The notes under the pieces are model-generated. The model was given only the letters and a program-made list of their open reading frames with translations. It was not told the DNA's origin and did no database searches. Source: Chitinophaga niabensis (GTDB lineage Bacteria; Bacteroidota; Bacteroidia; Chitinophagales; Chitinophagaceae). Taken from it: a DNA stretch of 64,000 nt. Shown here piece after piece: positions 33,191-42,971 of the stretch. A program made the position numbers and the translations under genes. Location of the stretch: NCBI RefSeq assembly GCF_900129465.1, contig NZ_FSRA01000001.1, forward strand, positions 310,001 to 374,000. Reading direction: 5' to 3'. Position 1 is the stretch's first letter. Each line of letters begins with the position of its first letter.

Positions 33191-35671
33191 ATGAAATCTG
33201 TAGTAAAAGGACTTCTTCTAGTTGTTTTCAGCCTGCTTTTCGTCAAAGCTTCTTATGCGCAATCCCATGGGTTGATATTTTCTTCATTTGAAGTAGTGCA
33301 GGAAAAAAGGACTTCACTGGACCTTGGCGCTGGAACTCCCCAATGCCTGGGGGAAGATTTTGAACTGGCTTTCGATCTCTCTTTCCTCCCTGAACATCCC
33401 GCCTACTTTGGCTATGTTTTCCGGCTGATCAATGCCCGTCACCAGAATATTGACCTCCTTTACAGTCCAAGAGAGGGTGGTTTCAATGTGGTTTTCGGAG
33501 AATCCATGACGGGTATCGGTTTTAAAATAGACAGTGCCAGCCTGGCGGACCAGTGGCATAGTTTTAAATTACGGGTGAACAAAGGGGAGATCTCTTTTCA
33601 GGTGAACGGCAAACTGGTCAGCAAGGCCAAGGTAGAACTGAAGGACGATTGTTTTCGCATTGTTTTCGGCGCCTGTAATGAACCCGAATTCAAATCTACT
33701 GACCTGCCCCCCATGCAGGTCCGGAATATCAGTATCGCTATAGACCAGGAAACGAAGTATTTCTGGCCCCTGCGGGAAACCAAAGGTTACGTTTCCATCG
33801 ATAGCCTGCGGGACAAAAAAGCCAATGTCACCAATCCCATCTGGATCACTCCCCTCTATCAGCAATGGCAATCTGTATATAACAGGACCGTAAAAGGTAA
33901 TGCCGCCGTGGCTTTTGATGCTGCCCGGGAAGAAGTAGTGATCACCGCAAAGGATTCTATTTACCGCTTCCCGGTAAAGAACGGCACCATGCAAACAACG
34001 GCCATCCTTTCACCGGAGCATTTCCTGCTGAGAGGCAGTTTGTCTTTTGTACAACCTGAAACCCATCAGCTCTATAATTTTTATCTTGATAAACAATGGG
34101 CCACCCCATTCCGGGAAGACCAGCAAACCTGGGAACAACCTTTCCCTTCAGCAGATGTAACGGAATACTGGCATGCCAATAAGTTCTATTTCCCTGCACA
34201 GGGCAGGTTGTATATCTTAGGCGGATACGGCCAGCTTACTTATAAGAACAAGGTCCACACCTATAACTTCATTTCCCATAAATGGGATAGCGTACAGGTA
34301 AAAGGTGATCCCTATACGCCAAGGTACCTGGCTGCATTAGGAACAAAGGGAGACGATGTATATATATTAGGTGGTTACGGAAGCACCACAGGCGAACAGA
34401 TCCTCAATCCAAAATACCTGTACGACCTGCTGCGCTTTGATCCCAAAGCCAATACCATCAAAAAGATCTTCGCACTGGACCCGCCGAAGGACGCATTCGT
34501 GTTTGCGAACTCAATGGTCATTATCGATGAAAACTATTATGCACTCACTTTCCCGAAAGACCGTTTCGATTCAAGACTACAATTGATCAGAGGCTCCCTG
34601 AAACATAACCAATACCAGGCACTGGGCGATACCATTCCCTATGCTTTTAAAGACAACCGCTCTTACGCAGATCTCTACTATTGTGCAAACAGTAAGAAAC
34701 TGGTAGCAGTCACTTTACTCACCGACGATAATAAAACGACTGACGTAAAGATCTACACGATCGCTTTCCCTCCCAATGCATTGACAATACCCGCCCATTC
34801 CAATGCAGCTGTGAAAGTGAACTGGTGGTATTACCCGGTGGGTTTATTATTACTGGCATTCGCACTCTGGCTCTCCTTTAGAAAAAGAGAAAGGAAGAGA
34901 AGGGTAAAAGCAACACTTCCTGAGCCGGAGAAAGTAGTAAAGCACAAAGAACGTCCTTCTGTTTTCCTCTTCGGCAACTTCAGTGTAACGGATGCGGAAG
35001 GAGTGGACATCACCCGCCAGTTCACACCATTATTAAAGGAGCTGTTCTTATTAATAATGATCTATTCCGTTAAATACGGACATGGTATTTCCGTGGAAAA
35101 CCTTAACGAGATACTATGGAATGATAAATCAGACAAGGATGCAAAGAATAACCGGTCTGTGAATATGCTCAAGCTCAAAACCATTTTAGGGAAGCTGGGC
35201 AATTGTTCCTTTAAAAAAGAGTCCGGCAAATGGGTGTTCCAGTATCCACCGGAAGAGATCTATATAGACCTTGCCATCTTTTATGAACTGGTGCGTAACA
35301 GGGAAGGGATCAATAAAGACCAGATCCGGCAGCTCCTGCAGATTGTGAGCAGGGGAGCTTTCCTGCACCAAACGGAATATACCTGGCTGGATGATATCAA
35401 GTCAGACATCTCCGGTAAAGTACTGGATGTATTAATATATGCCGGTTCCACCTTAACCACCCCCGCCGATGCAGAATTACTGATCGAGATCGCCAATGCC
35501 ATTTTCAATTTCGACCAGGTGAATGAACAGGCCCTGCAAATGAAATGTAAAACCTTAAATGCCCTTGGCCGCCACTCCATTGCCAGGAATACCTATGAGA
35601 AATTTGCTAAAGACTACCGGCATATGTACGATGAAGACTTCCCGCAAAGCTTTTCTGAGATCCTCCATTAA
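33191..35671 (+). CDS. One-piece transmembrane regulator: LamG-like, Kelch, TM, winged helix, BTAD
   Basis: An 826-residue protein: signal peptide 1-24, a concanavalin/LamG-like beta domain (about 30-185), a Kelch/beta-propeller region (about 215-520, with GRLYILGGYG and DDVYILGGYG), one membrane helix (about 547-565, PVGLLLLAFALWL) followed by a basic patch, and a cytoplasmic part with a winged-helix domain of OmpR/SARP type (about 590-680) and a helical BTAD-like tail (690-826). It appears to sense a periplasmic ligand and bind DNA directly, analogous to but built differently from hybrid two-component systems. It precedes the SusC/SusD/GH99-like genes and is probably their activator. Confidence 0.8.
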   Translation: MKSVVKGLLLVVFSLLFVKASYAQSHGLIFSSFEVVQEKRTSLDLGAGTPQCLGEDFELAFDLSFLPEHPAYFGYVFRLINARHQNIDLLYSPREGGFNVVFGESMTGIGFKIDSASLADQWHSFKLRVNKGEISFQVNGKLVSKAKVELKDDCFRIVFGACNEPEFKSTDLPPMQVRNISIAIDQETKYFWPLRETKGYVSIDSLRDKKANVTNPIWITPLYQQWQSVYNRTVKGNAAVAFDAAREEVVITAKDSIYRFPVKNGTMQTTAILSPEHFLLRGSLSFVQPETHQLYNFYLDKQWATPFREDQQTWEQPFPSADVTEYWHANKFYFPAQGRLYILGGYGQLTYKNKVHTYNFISHKWDSVQVKGDPYTPRYLAALGTKGDDVYILGGYGSTTGEQILNPKYLYDLLRFDPKANTIKKIFALDPPKDAFVFANSMVIIDENYYALTFPKDRFDSRLQLIRGSLKHNQYQALGDTIPYAFKDNRSYADLYYCANSKKLVAVTLLTDDNKTTDVKIYTIAFPPNALTIPAHSNAAVKVNWWYYPVGLLLLAFALWLSFRKRERKRRVKATLPEPEKVVKHKERPSVFLFGNFSVTDAEGVDITRQFTPLLKELFLLIMIYSVKYGHGISVENLNEILWNDKSDKDAKNNRSVNMLKLKTILGKLGNCSFKKESGKWVFQYPPEEIYIDLAIFYELVRNREGINKDQIRQLLQIVSRGAFLHQTEYTWLDDIKSDISGKVLDVLIYAGSTLTTPADAELLIEIANAIFNFDQVNEQALQMKCKTLNALGRHSIARNTYEKFAKDYRHMYDEDFPQSFSEILH

Positions 35672-35680
35672 TGCATTAAT
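35667..35680. promoter_or_regulatory. 14-bp perfect palindrome at end of regulator gene
   Basis: ATTAATGCATTAAT is a perfect palindrome overlapping the stop codon of the regulator and about 109 bases before the SusC start. It could be a binding site in the SusC promoter region or chance in AT-rich sequence. Confidence 0.35.
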
Positions 35681-35705
35681 TAGTTAGTATTCAGGAAATT
35701 AATTT

Positions 35706-35729
35706 GGGGTTAATCCTTTATTAAACCCC
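35706..35729. promoter_or_regulatory. Imperfect inverted repeat in SusC promoter region
   Basis: GGGGTTAA (35706-35713) faces TTAAACCCC (35721-35729), an inverted repeat with one inserted base, lying 60 bases before the SusC start. Together with TTACTTTG near 35749 it is a candidate control element of the glycan-uptake operon. No T-run follows, so it is unlikely to be a terminator. Confidence 0.4.
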
Positions 35730-35788
35730 CTATTAAGCCCGTGCCTGTTACTTTGCAGCATACTATTTTTCCACGAAACGCTTCCACG

Positions 35789-38700
35789 ATGAAAAAGAGA
35801 TCCTTATCCCGGAATCTTACCATTTATTTGTCGTTCCTCCTATTTCCTGCCTTCGCATTTGCCCAGAAAGCAACCGTGAAAGGAAAAGTATTGGACGAGA
35901 ACAATCAACCACTCCCGGGTGCGGCTGTGTACATTAAAGGTACCGGCACCGGTGTACTTTCTTCAGACGACGGGTCCTATACGATCCAGGTCCCTGACCT
36001 TGCAAAAAGTATCCTCGTGGCCAGCTACACCGGGTACTTCTCCAGAGAATCTATCGCCACCGGCGGTACCCTGAACTTTTCCCTTCTACGGAATGCCGTG
36101 AAACTGAAAGATGTGGAAGTGGTTTCTGCATTGGGCTTATCCCGCCAAAGCAAAACCATCGGTTATTCACAGCAATCTATCGATCCGGAACGTTTAACGG
36201 AAGCCCGCGATGTGAACATTGCCAGCGCACTCGCCGGAAAAGTAGCCGGTATGCAGGTAACCACCACCGGCCAGCCAACCGGTTCTGTAAGGATCGTGAT
36301 CCGTGGCGACAACTCCATTACCGGTAACAACCAACCCCTCTGGGTAGTAGATGGTGTGCCCATCGACAACTCCATGGGCGATGGCCGTAACAACCTGGAT
36401 TATGGGAACGGCGCCGCAGACCTCAACCCGGACGACATTGCCAACATTGAAGTACTGAAAGGTCCGAATGCCGCCGCACTCTATGGTTCCAAAGCTGCGA
36501 ACGGCGCCATCCTCATTACCACCAAAAAAGGAAAAAGTAAGGAAGATGGGTCCCTGGGCGTAAGCGTAAACCAGAACATGATGTGGTACACCATTTCTGA
36601 ATATCCTGCATATCAGAATGTGTACGGAGAAGGAAATGCATTCCGCACGGTGCAGAACACCAACAGCATTATCCCGGGAACCAATGCCATCAACATGGGA
36701 ACAAATACCCGTAGCTGGGGAGCCCCCATGTTAGGCCAGCCTTATAACGGATATGACGGTAAACCACATGGATTCTACCCGCAGCCGAATAATATCAAAG
36801 ACCTGTATCAAAGCAGCTTTACCAATATCACCAATGTATCCGTGGGTAAATCTGACGAGCGCTCCAACTTCCGCGCTTCTTACACTTATACAGATGGGAA
36901 TGATGTGCTGGCAAAACAGAACATGCGGAAAAAACACAACTTTAATCTCAACAGCAGCCGCCGGCTCGGTAAAAAAGTAAACCTGGATGCCCGTTTGCTG
37001 TACACATTGGATAAAGTAAAGAACCGCACATTCCGTAACATGGACCCCCAAAGTCCCATGAATGCCTACATCTACATGTTGCGCAGCATAGATGAAAAAG
37101 CACTGACACCATGGAGAGATGCTTCCGGTAATGCTTTTTCTTACGGTGCCCAGGGAGATGGATATGAAAATCCCTATTGGGCCATCTATGAAAATGAGAA
37201 TGAAGATATCAAACATCGTGTCATAGGAGGTACTACCCTCACTGTAGATATTCTGGAAGGACTGAAGTTCCGCGGACAGATCTCTACAGACCTCACCTTT
37301 GGGAGTGGTTTTGTATACAGAGAACCCGGTTCCCGCCAGAGTAAACTGGGTGCTTATTCCCAGTTCACACAACAGAACCAGAACTGGAACATGGAAGGCA
37401 TGTTTATGTATACAAAGAAGTTTGGAAAGGAGTTCAGCCTGAATGCCAACCTGGGTACCAACTTCATGCAAGGCAACCAGTTATTCCGCCAGCAGGCCGT
37501 TTCTTCTCTCCTCAACCACGACATGCCCAGCATCTCTAACAGTAACGCCTACCCCACAGCCAGCGAAAACCTGGTACGTAATAAAACAAACTCGGTTTAC
37601 GGTTCTGCCACCCTGGGCTTCCGCGATTTCCTGTTTATGGATGTCACCGGCCGTAACGACTGGTCTTCTACCTTACCGGAAAATAACCGCTCTTTCTTTT
37701 ATCCTTCTGTAAGTGGTAGTTTCGTATTCACACAATTCCTGCCGGAAGACCAGAACATTATCAATTATGGTAAACTGCGTGCCTCCTGGGCAAAAGTTGG
37801 TAATGACGCAGGTGCTTACTCCCTGCAATCCATGTTTGCCTACGGCGGTTTATTCCTCGGCAACCCATGGCTGGATTTTGAAAACCTGCGTAAGAACCCG
37901 AACCTGAAACCGGAACAGACCACTTCCCGGGAAATAGGGATGGACCTCTCTTTCTTCAAAGACCGCATCAATATCTCTACCTCTGTTTACAGATCAAATA
38001 CCGTAGATCAGATCATGCGTGCGCAGGTTGCCCGCGAAACAGGTTTCACGGAAGAGATCGTAAATGCAGGAGAGATCCAGAATACCGGCGTGGAATTATC
38101 TATCAAAGGCACACCCATCAAATCAAAAAAGTTTACCTGGGACGTATTGCTGAACTGGTCTAAGAATAAGAACCTGGTAGTATCCCTCACACCGGGCGTG
38201 AGCCGTTACACCTTAGGCAGCTGGTATGTGATGACCTCCAACGCTGAGGTAGGTAAACCTTATGGTGTATTGAGAGGAAATTCTGCTTACTATTCCGGTG
38301 ATACGATGATGATCAATGCTTCAACCGGACGCCCTTACTTTGAACCCAATGGTTATCTCGGCAACTTCCGGCCGGACTGGATAGGATCTATCGGCAATAC
38401 CTTCAGGTATAAAGGATTTGACCTCAGCTTACTGGTAACAGTGAAATGGGGAGGAGATATCTATTCCGTATCTAATCACAAAGCCAATGTTACCGGTAAC
38501 ACCATTCAAAGTTTACTGGGCAGGGAAGATTTTTACTACAGCAGTCTCATCTTAGGAGAATCAGGAGATGAACAGAATGGTATCGGTTTGTTTGGCAACG
38601 CCTACCAGGATAAGAACAGGCCCAAAGGGATCAAATACCCGGGTTATAATCCTGTGCTGAATGCACAAGGTGCTCCCGTGATAGGTAAAGACGGAAGGTA

Positions 38701-39034
38701 TATTGCCCTCAAACCCAATGAATCCTGGCAGTCGCCGCAAGCCTATTGGCAGAATATGGATAACGATATGGGGAATAACCTCTTCGACGCCTCCAATATC
38801 CGCCTGAGTGAAGTAGTGATGGGGTATAATTTAAATGCCAACTGGTTCCGTAACAAATTCATCAGAGGGGCAAGAGTAGCAGTGGTGGGAAGGAACCTCT
38901 GGACCATCATGAAACATACGCCAAGAGGTATTGATCCTGAAGCTGCCAATACTACCGGCAATGCACAGGGTATTGAGCAGGGAGGATCTTTCCCTTACGC
39001 TACTTACGGTGTGGACCTGAAGTTTAATTTCTAA
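35789..39034 (+). CDS. SusC/RagA TonB-linked transporter
   Basis: A 1081-residue protein from MKKRSLSRN; the 16-residue extension to 35741 is rejected. Signal peptide ends AFAQ (about 26), carboxypeptidase-like beta domain 27-110 (ATVKGKVLDENNQPLPGAAV), plug domain with WVVDGVPIDN and GPNAAALYGSKAANGAIL, then the barrel, ending in the C-terminal KFNF. Unlike the other SusC here it has no STN domain, so FecR/sigma control is not expected, in keeping with the adjacent one-piece regulator. SusD follows after 10 bases. Confidence 0.94.
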   Translation: MKKRSLSRNLTIYLSFLLFPAFAFAQKATVKGKVLDENNQPLPGAAVYIKGTGTGVLSSDDGSYTIQVPDLAKSILVASYTGYFSRESIATGGTLNFSLLRNAVKLKDVEVVSALGLSRQSKTIGYSQQSIDPERLTEARDVNIASALAGKVAGMQVTTTGQPTGSVRIVIRGDNSITGNNQPLWVVDGVPIDNSMGDGRNNLDYGNGAADLNPDDIANIEVLKGPNAAALYGSKAANGAILITTKKGKSKEDGSLGVSVNQNMMWYTISEYPAYQNVYGEGNAFRTVQNTNSIIPGTNAINMGTNTRSWGAPMLGQPYNGYDGKPHGFYPQPNNIKDLYQSSFTNITNVSVGKSDERSNFRASYTYTDGNDVLAKQNMRKKHNFNLNSSRRLGKKVNLDARLLYTLDKVKNRTFRNMDPQSPMNAYIYMLRSIDEKALTPWRDASGNAFSYGAQGDGYENPYWAIYENENEDIKHRVIGGTTLTVDILEGLKFRGQISTDLTFGSGFVYREPGSRQSKLGAYSQFTQQNQNWNMEGMFMYTKKFGKEFSLNANLGTNFMQGNQLFRQQAVSSLLNHDMPSISNSNAYPTASENLVRNKTNSVYGSATLGFRDFLFMDVTGRNDWSSTLPENNRSFFYPSVSGSFVFTQFLPEDQNIINYGKLRASWAKVGNDAGAYSLQSMFAYGGLFLGNPWLDFENLRKNPNLKPEQTTSREIGMDLSFFKDRINISTSVYRSNTVDQIMRAQVARETGFTEEIVNAGEIQNTGVELSIKGTPIKSKKFTWDVLLNWSKNKNLVVSLTPGVSRYTLGSWYVMTSNAEVGKPYGVLRGNSAYYSGDTMMINASTGRPYFEPNGYLGNFRPDWIGSIGNTFRYKGFDLSLLVTVKWGGDIYSVSNHKANVTGNTIQSLLGREDFYYSSLILGESGDEQNGIGLFGNAYQDKNRPKGIKYPGYNPVLNAQGAPVIGKDGRYIALKPNESWQSPQAYWQNMDNDMGNNLFDASNIRLSEVVMGYNLNANWFRNKFIRGARVAVVGRNLWTIMKHTPRGIDPEAANTTGNAQGIEQGGSFPYATYGVDLKFNF

Positions 39035-39044
39035 AAATCGGAAC

Positions 39045-40772
39045 ATGAAAAATCTGTGTTATCTGCTTGTCATCATGTTAACGGGCTTTTCCTGTACAAA
39101 GTCCTTTAACAAAACAAATATTAATCCGAACCAGTTTGAAAATGCTACACCGGAAGCGATCATTGCCGGCTCAATCAAAAGGACCAGCGATCTGCTGGCG
39201 AATGCCAACATGGATTATCACTGGACCTCTTCACATCTTTTGTGTATAGGAGGAGGTTCTTCCCGTTATGGTGTAGGCAGCGATGGTTTTTGGGAACAAT
39301 CCTATGTGGAAATACTGGGTAACCTCAATCAGCTGGATAAAAAATACAGTACTACAGAAGGGTTTAGCAATAAAGTACAGATAGGACGTATCTGGCAGGC
39401 TTATGTATATTCTATCCTGGTAGGTACCTATGGGCCTATCCCCATGCAGAACGCATTAAAACCGGAAGCCGGTTCATCTATCCTGTTTGATGATGAAGAT
39501 GTAGTGTATACCGCCATCCTCACCATGCTGAAGGACGCCGGAGATAAGATAGATGTGACGAAAGATAAGCTCAGCTATGATGTATTATATGCCGGCGACC
39601 TGGCTAAATGGAAAAAATTTGCGTTCACACTTCGTTTGAAGATCGCACTGCGCTGCCAGAAGAACCTGGGAGCCGTTGCCCGCACGCACATCACAGAAGT
39701 AATGCAGGCGGAAGCCAATACCATCAGCACAGAAACTGAAACGGCAAAGATGGGATATGAGAACATAGACGGTAACCAGAGCCCTTACTACATCCGGTAT
39801 GTGCGCAATTCATTTACGCAGGATATCGCTCCCAAAATGAGTGACTATATCTTCACCTGGTTCAGATCATACAACGATCCGCGTCTAGTTGCCTACTACG
39901 ATTCCGTACCCGCCATCAACCGTTACCTGTTGCAGGATACGCTTACCAGTACTTTGGACGATTCCCTCCGCATCGTCACTTACAGGATCCCTTATTTCGG
40001 TTATCCCAAAGCTCCCCGGCTATTGCCAGGATGGGGTTTAACCAGTGATCCGGTAGGAGGGCTGAATATCCTTACCTATTCTGATCCTAAAAAAACATTC
40101 CTGTTCACTGCAGAAAAACCTTTCATCCATCTTTCATATGCAGAGACTATGTTCATGAAAGCAGAAGCAGCAAAATTGGGGCTGGGTGGAGCGCAAACAG
40201 CAGAGCAATATTATAATGCCGGTATAGATGCCAACTTTGCAAACTGGGGCATCACAGGTACAGCGGCCACCAATTATAAAAATCAGAATGGTGTGAAGTT
40301 CGGTACATCTGCCACAGGATATTATAACTACCTGGGCCTGGTGAATACCAATGTTCCGCAAGATGATCTGTTTAAGATCTGGCTGCAGCAATGGATCAAC
40401 TATTACCCGGACGGCGGGTTTGATACCTGGTGCCTGGAAAGAAGAACACGGGTGCTGGAACTTCCTCCGCATACCAATCCTGCTAACCAGTATATCAATG
40501 CTACTTTCTCTTTGTTGCCGAACAGGTGGGTATATCCCACTACCGTGCAGAACTATAACACGCCTGGTTATAATGATGCCGTAGCTAAGCTGGGTGGGGA
40601 TGAAAGAAGTCCTTATGTAAACCTGAGCTTCCTGCAACCATTACCCAATAAAGACTGGAATACCCAAACTGCTGTGTTGAATTTTGGATTCGTACAACAT
40701 TGGTATGGTACCACTATTCAATCCCTGCAGAACAATGGGATTGCTTATACCCTTATCAGAACTTATAAATAA
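39045..40772 (+). CDS. SusD/RagB-like lipoprotein (SusD-like 2 type)
   Basis: A 575-residue outer-membrane lipoprotein with lipobox LTGFSCTK (Cys about 17) and the start FNKTNINPNQ typical of the SusD-like 2 group. The body includes ALRCQKNLGAVARTHI and the C-terminal PLPNKDWNTQ. It pairs with the SusC 10 bases upstream to bind and deliver a glycan. The GH99-like lipoprotein follows 4 bases after its stop, giving a compact operon. Confidence 0.9.
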   Translation: MKNLCYLLVIMLTGFSCTKSFNKTNINPNQFENATPEAIIAGSIKRTSDLLANANMDYHWTSSHLLCIGGGSSRYGVGSDGFWEQSYVEILGNLNQLDKKYSTTEGFSNKVQIGRIWQAYVYSILVGTYGPIPMQNALKPEAGSSILFDDEDVVYTAILTMLKDAGDKIDVTKDKLSYDVLYAGDLAKWKKFAFTLRLKIALRCQKNLGAVARTHITEVMQAEANTISTETETAKMGYENIDGNQSPYYIRYVRNSFTQDIAPKMSDYIFTWFRSYNDPRLVAYYDSVPAINRYLLQDTLTSTLDDSLRIVTYRIPYFGYPKAPRLLPGWGLTSDPVGGLNILTYSDPKKTFLFTAEKPFIHLSYAETMFMKAEAAKLGLGGAQTAEQYYNAGIDANFANWGITGTAATNYKNQNGVKFGTSATGYYNYLGLVNTNVPQDDLFKIWLQQWINYYPDGGFDTWCLERRTRVLELPPHTNPANQYINATFSLLPNRWVYPTTVQNYNTPGYNDAVAKLGGDERSPYVNLSFLQPLPNKDWNTQTAVLNFGFVQHWYGTTIQSLQNNGIAYTLIRTYK

Positions 40773-40776
40773 CTGA

Positions 40777-41868
40777 ATGATGAAGAAGCTATTGATATAT
40801 GCCGCAATGATCTCCCTGGCAGCCTGTAGTAAAGATGATGGCCCTAAAGCTGAAGATCATTTCATGAATTACGAGATCCCGGAAGTGCCGGTTACAGAGA
40901 ACTACGTGGTAGGCGCTTTCTATTATGAACTGGGTAGTTTCAATGCCAATATTAAAGAAGAGCCGGTGGTGGGGAAGTATACCATGCCCAATGGTGTGGT
41001 ACAACCCGCTATTATGACCAAACACCTGGAATATGCCACCAAAGCAGGGATCGATTATTTCCTGTTCTCTGCCCGTTCTGCACTCAGGGATAATGGTGCC
41101 TTCAAAAGGGATTCCACCATCATTAAGTCTTACCTGGATAATTCAGCTGCCTCCAATGTAAAGTTTGCCGTTACCTATAACCTCAATAACGGAACATATG
41201 GTATCAGCGCCACGGCGCCACTGGAAAAGGATGCCCTGAAGCTGGAACAGTTCATGCAGGATTTTGAAAGGTTAACTTACCTCTTCAGTAGTCCGAAATA
41301 CATGGAAGTAGATGGTAAGAAACTGCTCTACATCACCAACGCCCAGAATTTATTTTCTGATAATAATAAATCCGTTTATGCTGCTCTCCGTGCACGCATT
41401 AAAGCCAAAGGTTTTGATGTGTACATTGTAGGCATGCAGGACAGGTGGACGCCTCCGGCCCGTTACTTTTTCCGTTACCAGGAATGTGTGGATGCTATCT
41501 ACCACCAGAACTTCCGTCCTGATGGATTCGACAGGTTCTACCTGTTGCCGCAGATGATCAATGAGAACTGGAAGTATTCCAAAAAGTATTACAAGGATAA
41601 CTGGAACGTAGATTATGTGGCGAATGTGTTCCCTGCTTATAACTGGCTGATCACTGCTCCCACCAGTCTCAATCCTAATGTAGAAAGAAAGGATAATGGC
41701 GCGATGTTCAAAAAGATGTGTAATGTAGCGAAGATGAATGCCAGTACTACCAATAAACTGATCCTGATAGATTCATTCAATAAATGGGATGAAGATCTGC
41801 AGATTGAGCCGGCTAAAAGTTATGGTGAGTTATACCTTGATATTGTGAGAACACAGTTTAAGAAATAG
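40777..41868 (+). CDS. GH99/GH71-like (WbsX-type) surface lipoprotein
   Basis: A 363-residue lipoprotein (lipobox SLAACSKD, Cys about 17) with a TIM-barrel of the GH99/GH71/WbsX group: start YVVGAFYYELG, middle GIDYFLFSARSA, and the family ending IDSFNKWDEDLQIEP followed by SYGELYLDIVR, in which Glu/Asp residues of this loop are catalytic or sugar-binding in GH99. GH99 enzymes cut alpha-mannan internally; this member is divergent so the substrate is uncertain. It is the third gene of the SusC-SusD operon and probably trims the glycan at the cell surface. Confidence 0.8.
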   Translation: MMKKLLIYAAMISLAACSKDDGPKAEDHFMNYEIPEVPVTENYVVGAFYYELGSFNANIKEEPVVGKYTMPNGVVQPAIMTKHLEYATKAGIDYFLFSARSALRDNGAFKRDSTIIKSYLDNSAASNVKFAVTYNLNNGTYGISATAPLEKDALKLEQFMQDFERLTYLFSSPKYMEVDGKKLLYITNAQNLFSDNNKSVYAALRARIKAKGFDVYIVGMQDRWTPPARYFFRYQECVDAIYHQNFRPDGFDRFYLLPQMINENWKYSKKYYKDNWNVDYVANVFPAYNWLITAPTSLNPNVERKDNGAMFKKMCNVAKMNASTTNKLILIDSFNKWDEDLQIEPAKSYGELYLDIVRTQFKK

Positions 41869-41871
41869 AAA

Positions 41872-41907
41872 ACAAAAGGCTGACCATTTGGTCAGCCTTT
41901 TGTTTTT
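41872..41907 (+). terminator. Strong terminator after glycan operon
   Basis: A perfect 14-bp stem, ACAAAAGGCTGACC (41872-41885) and GGTCAGCCTTTTGT (41890-41903), with a 4-base loop and a TTTT tail, starting 3 bases after the stop of the GH99-like gene. Confidence 0.92.
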
Positions 41908-41923
41908 ATAAAACAATAAAGAA

Positions 41924-41959
41924 AAAAAAACTCCGCCCTCTGCTGCGCGGCAGGGTTCC
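41924..41959. repeat. 36-bp direct repeat, copy 1
   Basis: Seven A followed by CTCCGCCCTCTGCTGCGCGG, then CAGGGTTCC. The second copy lies 102 bases away with one changed base. The core CTGCTGCGCGGCAG is an imperfect palindrome, like bacterial REP units. Confidence 0.75.
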
Positions 41960-42025
41960 AGTCGGATGCAAAATATAGTATTCCTCTAAACAAGGCTTCC
42001 CCGCAACAAGAAGAACAATCAAAGG

Positions 42026-42061
42026 AAAAAAACTCCGCCCTCTGCTGCGCGGCAAGGTTCC
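42026..42061. repeat. 36-bp direct repeat, copy 2
   Basis: Same unit as at 41924-41959, differing by one base (CAAGG instead of CAGGG). It lies 10 bases beyond the stop of the AraC-type gene, so both copies sit in the spacer between two convergent genes and could act as an intergenic element. Confidence 0.75.
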
Positions 42062-42071
42062 TGCCAAAAAA

Positions 42072-42959
42072 CTAGTTCAATCCTCCCTCAGCCCGCGCAA
42101 ACCCCACCTGGCTCCTATAGATCTGTGGAGACACATTCACATTGTTCTTAAAAAACCTCGAGAAATAATATTCATCATCAAACCCCAATTCAAACGCAAT
42201 CGCCTTCACCGGTTTGGATGTGAGATACAGCTCCCGCTTAGCCTCACTGATGATCCGTTCAGAGATCATACTCGTCAATGTTTTATTGAAATGTGTTTTA
42301 GTGATCTTGGCCAGCGCCTTGGCAGAGATATTCAATAGATCTGCATAATCACTCGCCGAATGTTTCTCCTTAAAATTCGCTTCGATAGCATCCTTTAACT
42401 TCTGCAATACAAATGGCCCTTCCGGAAGTTCCGCCTGCTCCCTTGCATCACCTGTATACTGAAGCCTTGAACGGGAAGCCGTGATCAGGAAGATCTTCAG
42501 GTAGGAGGAGAGTAATTCATGCTGCGCCAATGCTTCTTCTTTCAACTCCTCCCGCATCTGCTCAATGATCAGCAGCAGTTTGGCCGTGTCAGCCGGCTCC
42601 AGGTGATGAAAAGGTGGCTGGTAGATATTATTGAACAATATGCCATTACAAGCTACTTCATTATGATGTTTGTAGATACAGAAGAAATCCGGGTGAAAAT
42701 GGATAAGGAATCCTTTACAATCCTTCATTTCCAACTGAAAGGGTTGATAAAGCGCCAGGCAGATCAACGCATTTTCCTTCACATCATAGCTGGACAATTC
42801 TGCGTGTAACTTCGCTTCCCCTTCCGTGATCAGGATCATGCTGTAATAGCTCATCCTCTGGAGTTCCTGCAAATGAGGACTGTCTTCCAGCCTGACCACT
42901 TTAAAAGCCAGGTGCTTCGATAGCTGATTGATTAGCGTATAAGTATGTGCGGGCATCAT
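42072..42959 (-). CDS. AraC-family transcription regulator
   Basis: A 295-residue regulator: N-terminal cupin-like sensing part (about 30-130) and a C-terminal AraC double helix-turn-helix (about 195-290, SASDYADLLNISAKALAKI and KAIAFELGFDDEYYFSRFFK). It is the third gene of an operon after the AhpD-like and DUF1348 genes (gaps about 12 bases), so it probably regulates them and itself. The ligand is unknown. Confidence 0.92.
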   Translation of the reverse strand: MMPAHTYTLINQLSKHLAFKVVRLEDSPHLQELQRMSYYSMILITEGEAKLHAELSSYDVKENALICLALYQPFQLEMKDCKGFLIHFHPDFFCIYKHHNEVACNGILFNNIYQPPFHHLEPADTAKLLLIIEQMREELKEEALAQHELLSSYLKIFLITASRSRLQYTGDAREQAELPEGPFVLQKLKDAIEANFKEKHSASDYADLLNISAKALAKITKTHFNKTLTSMISERIISEAKRELYLTSKPVKAIAFELGFDDEYYFSRFFKNNVNVSPQIYRSQVGFARAEGGLN

Positions 42960-42971
42960 GGCAATATTACG

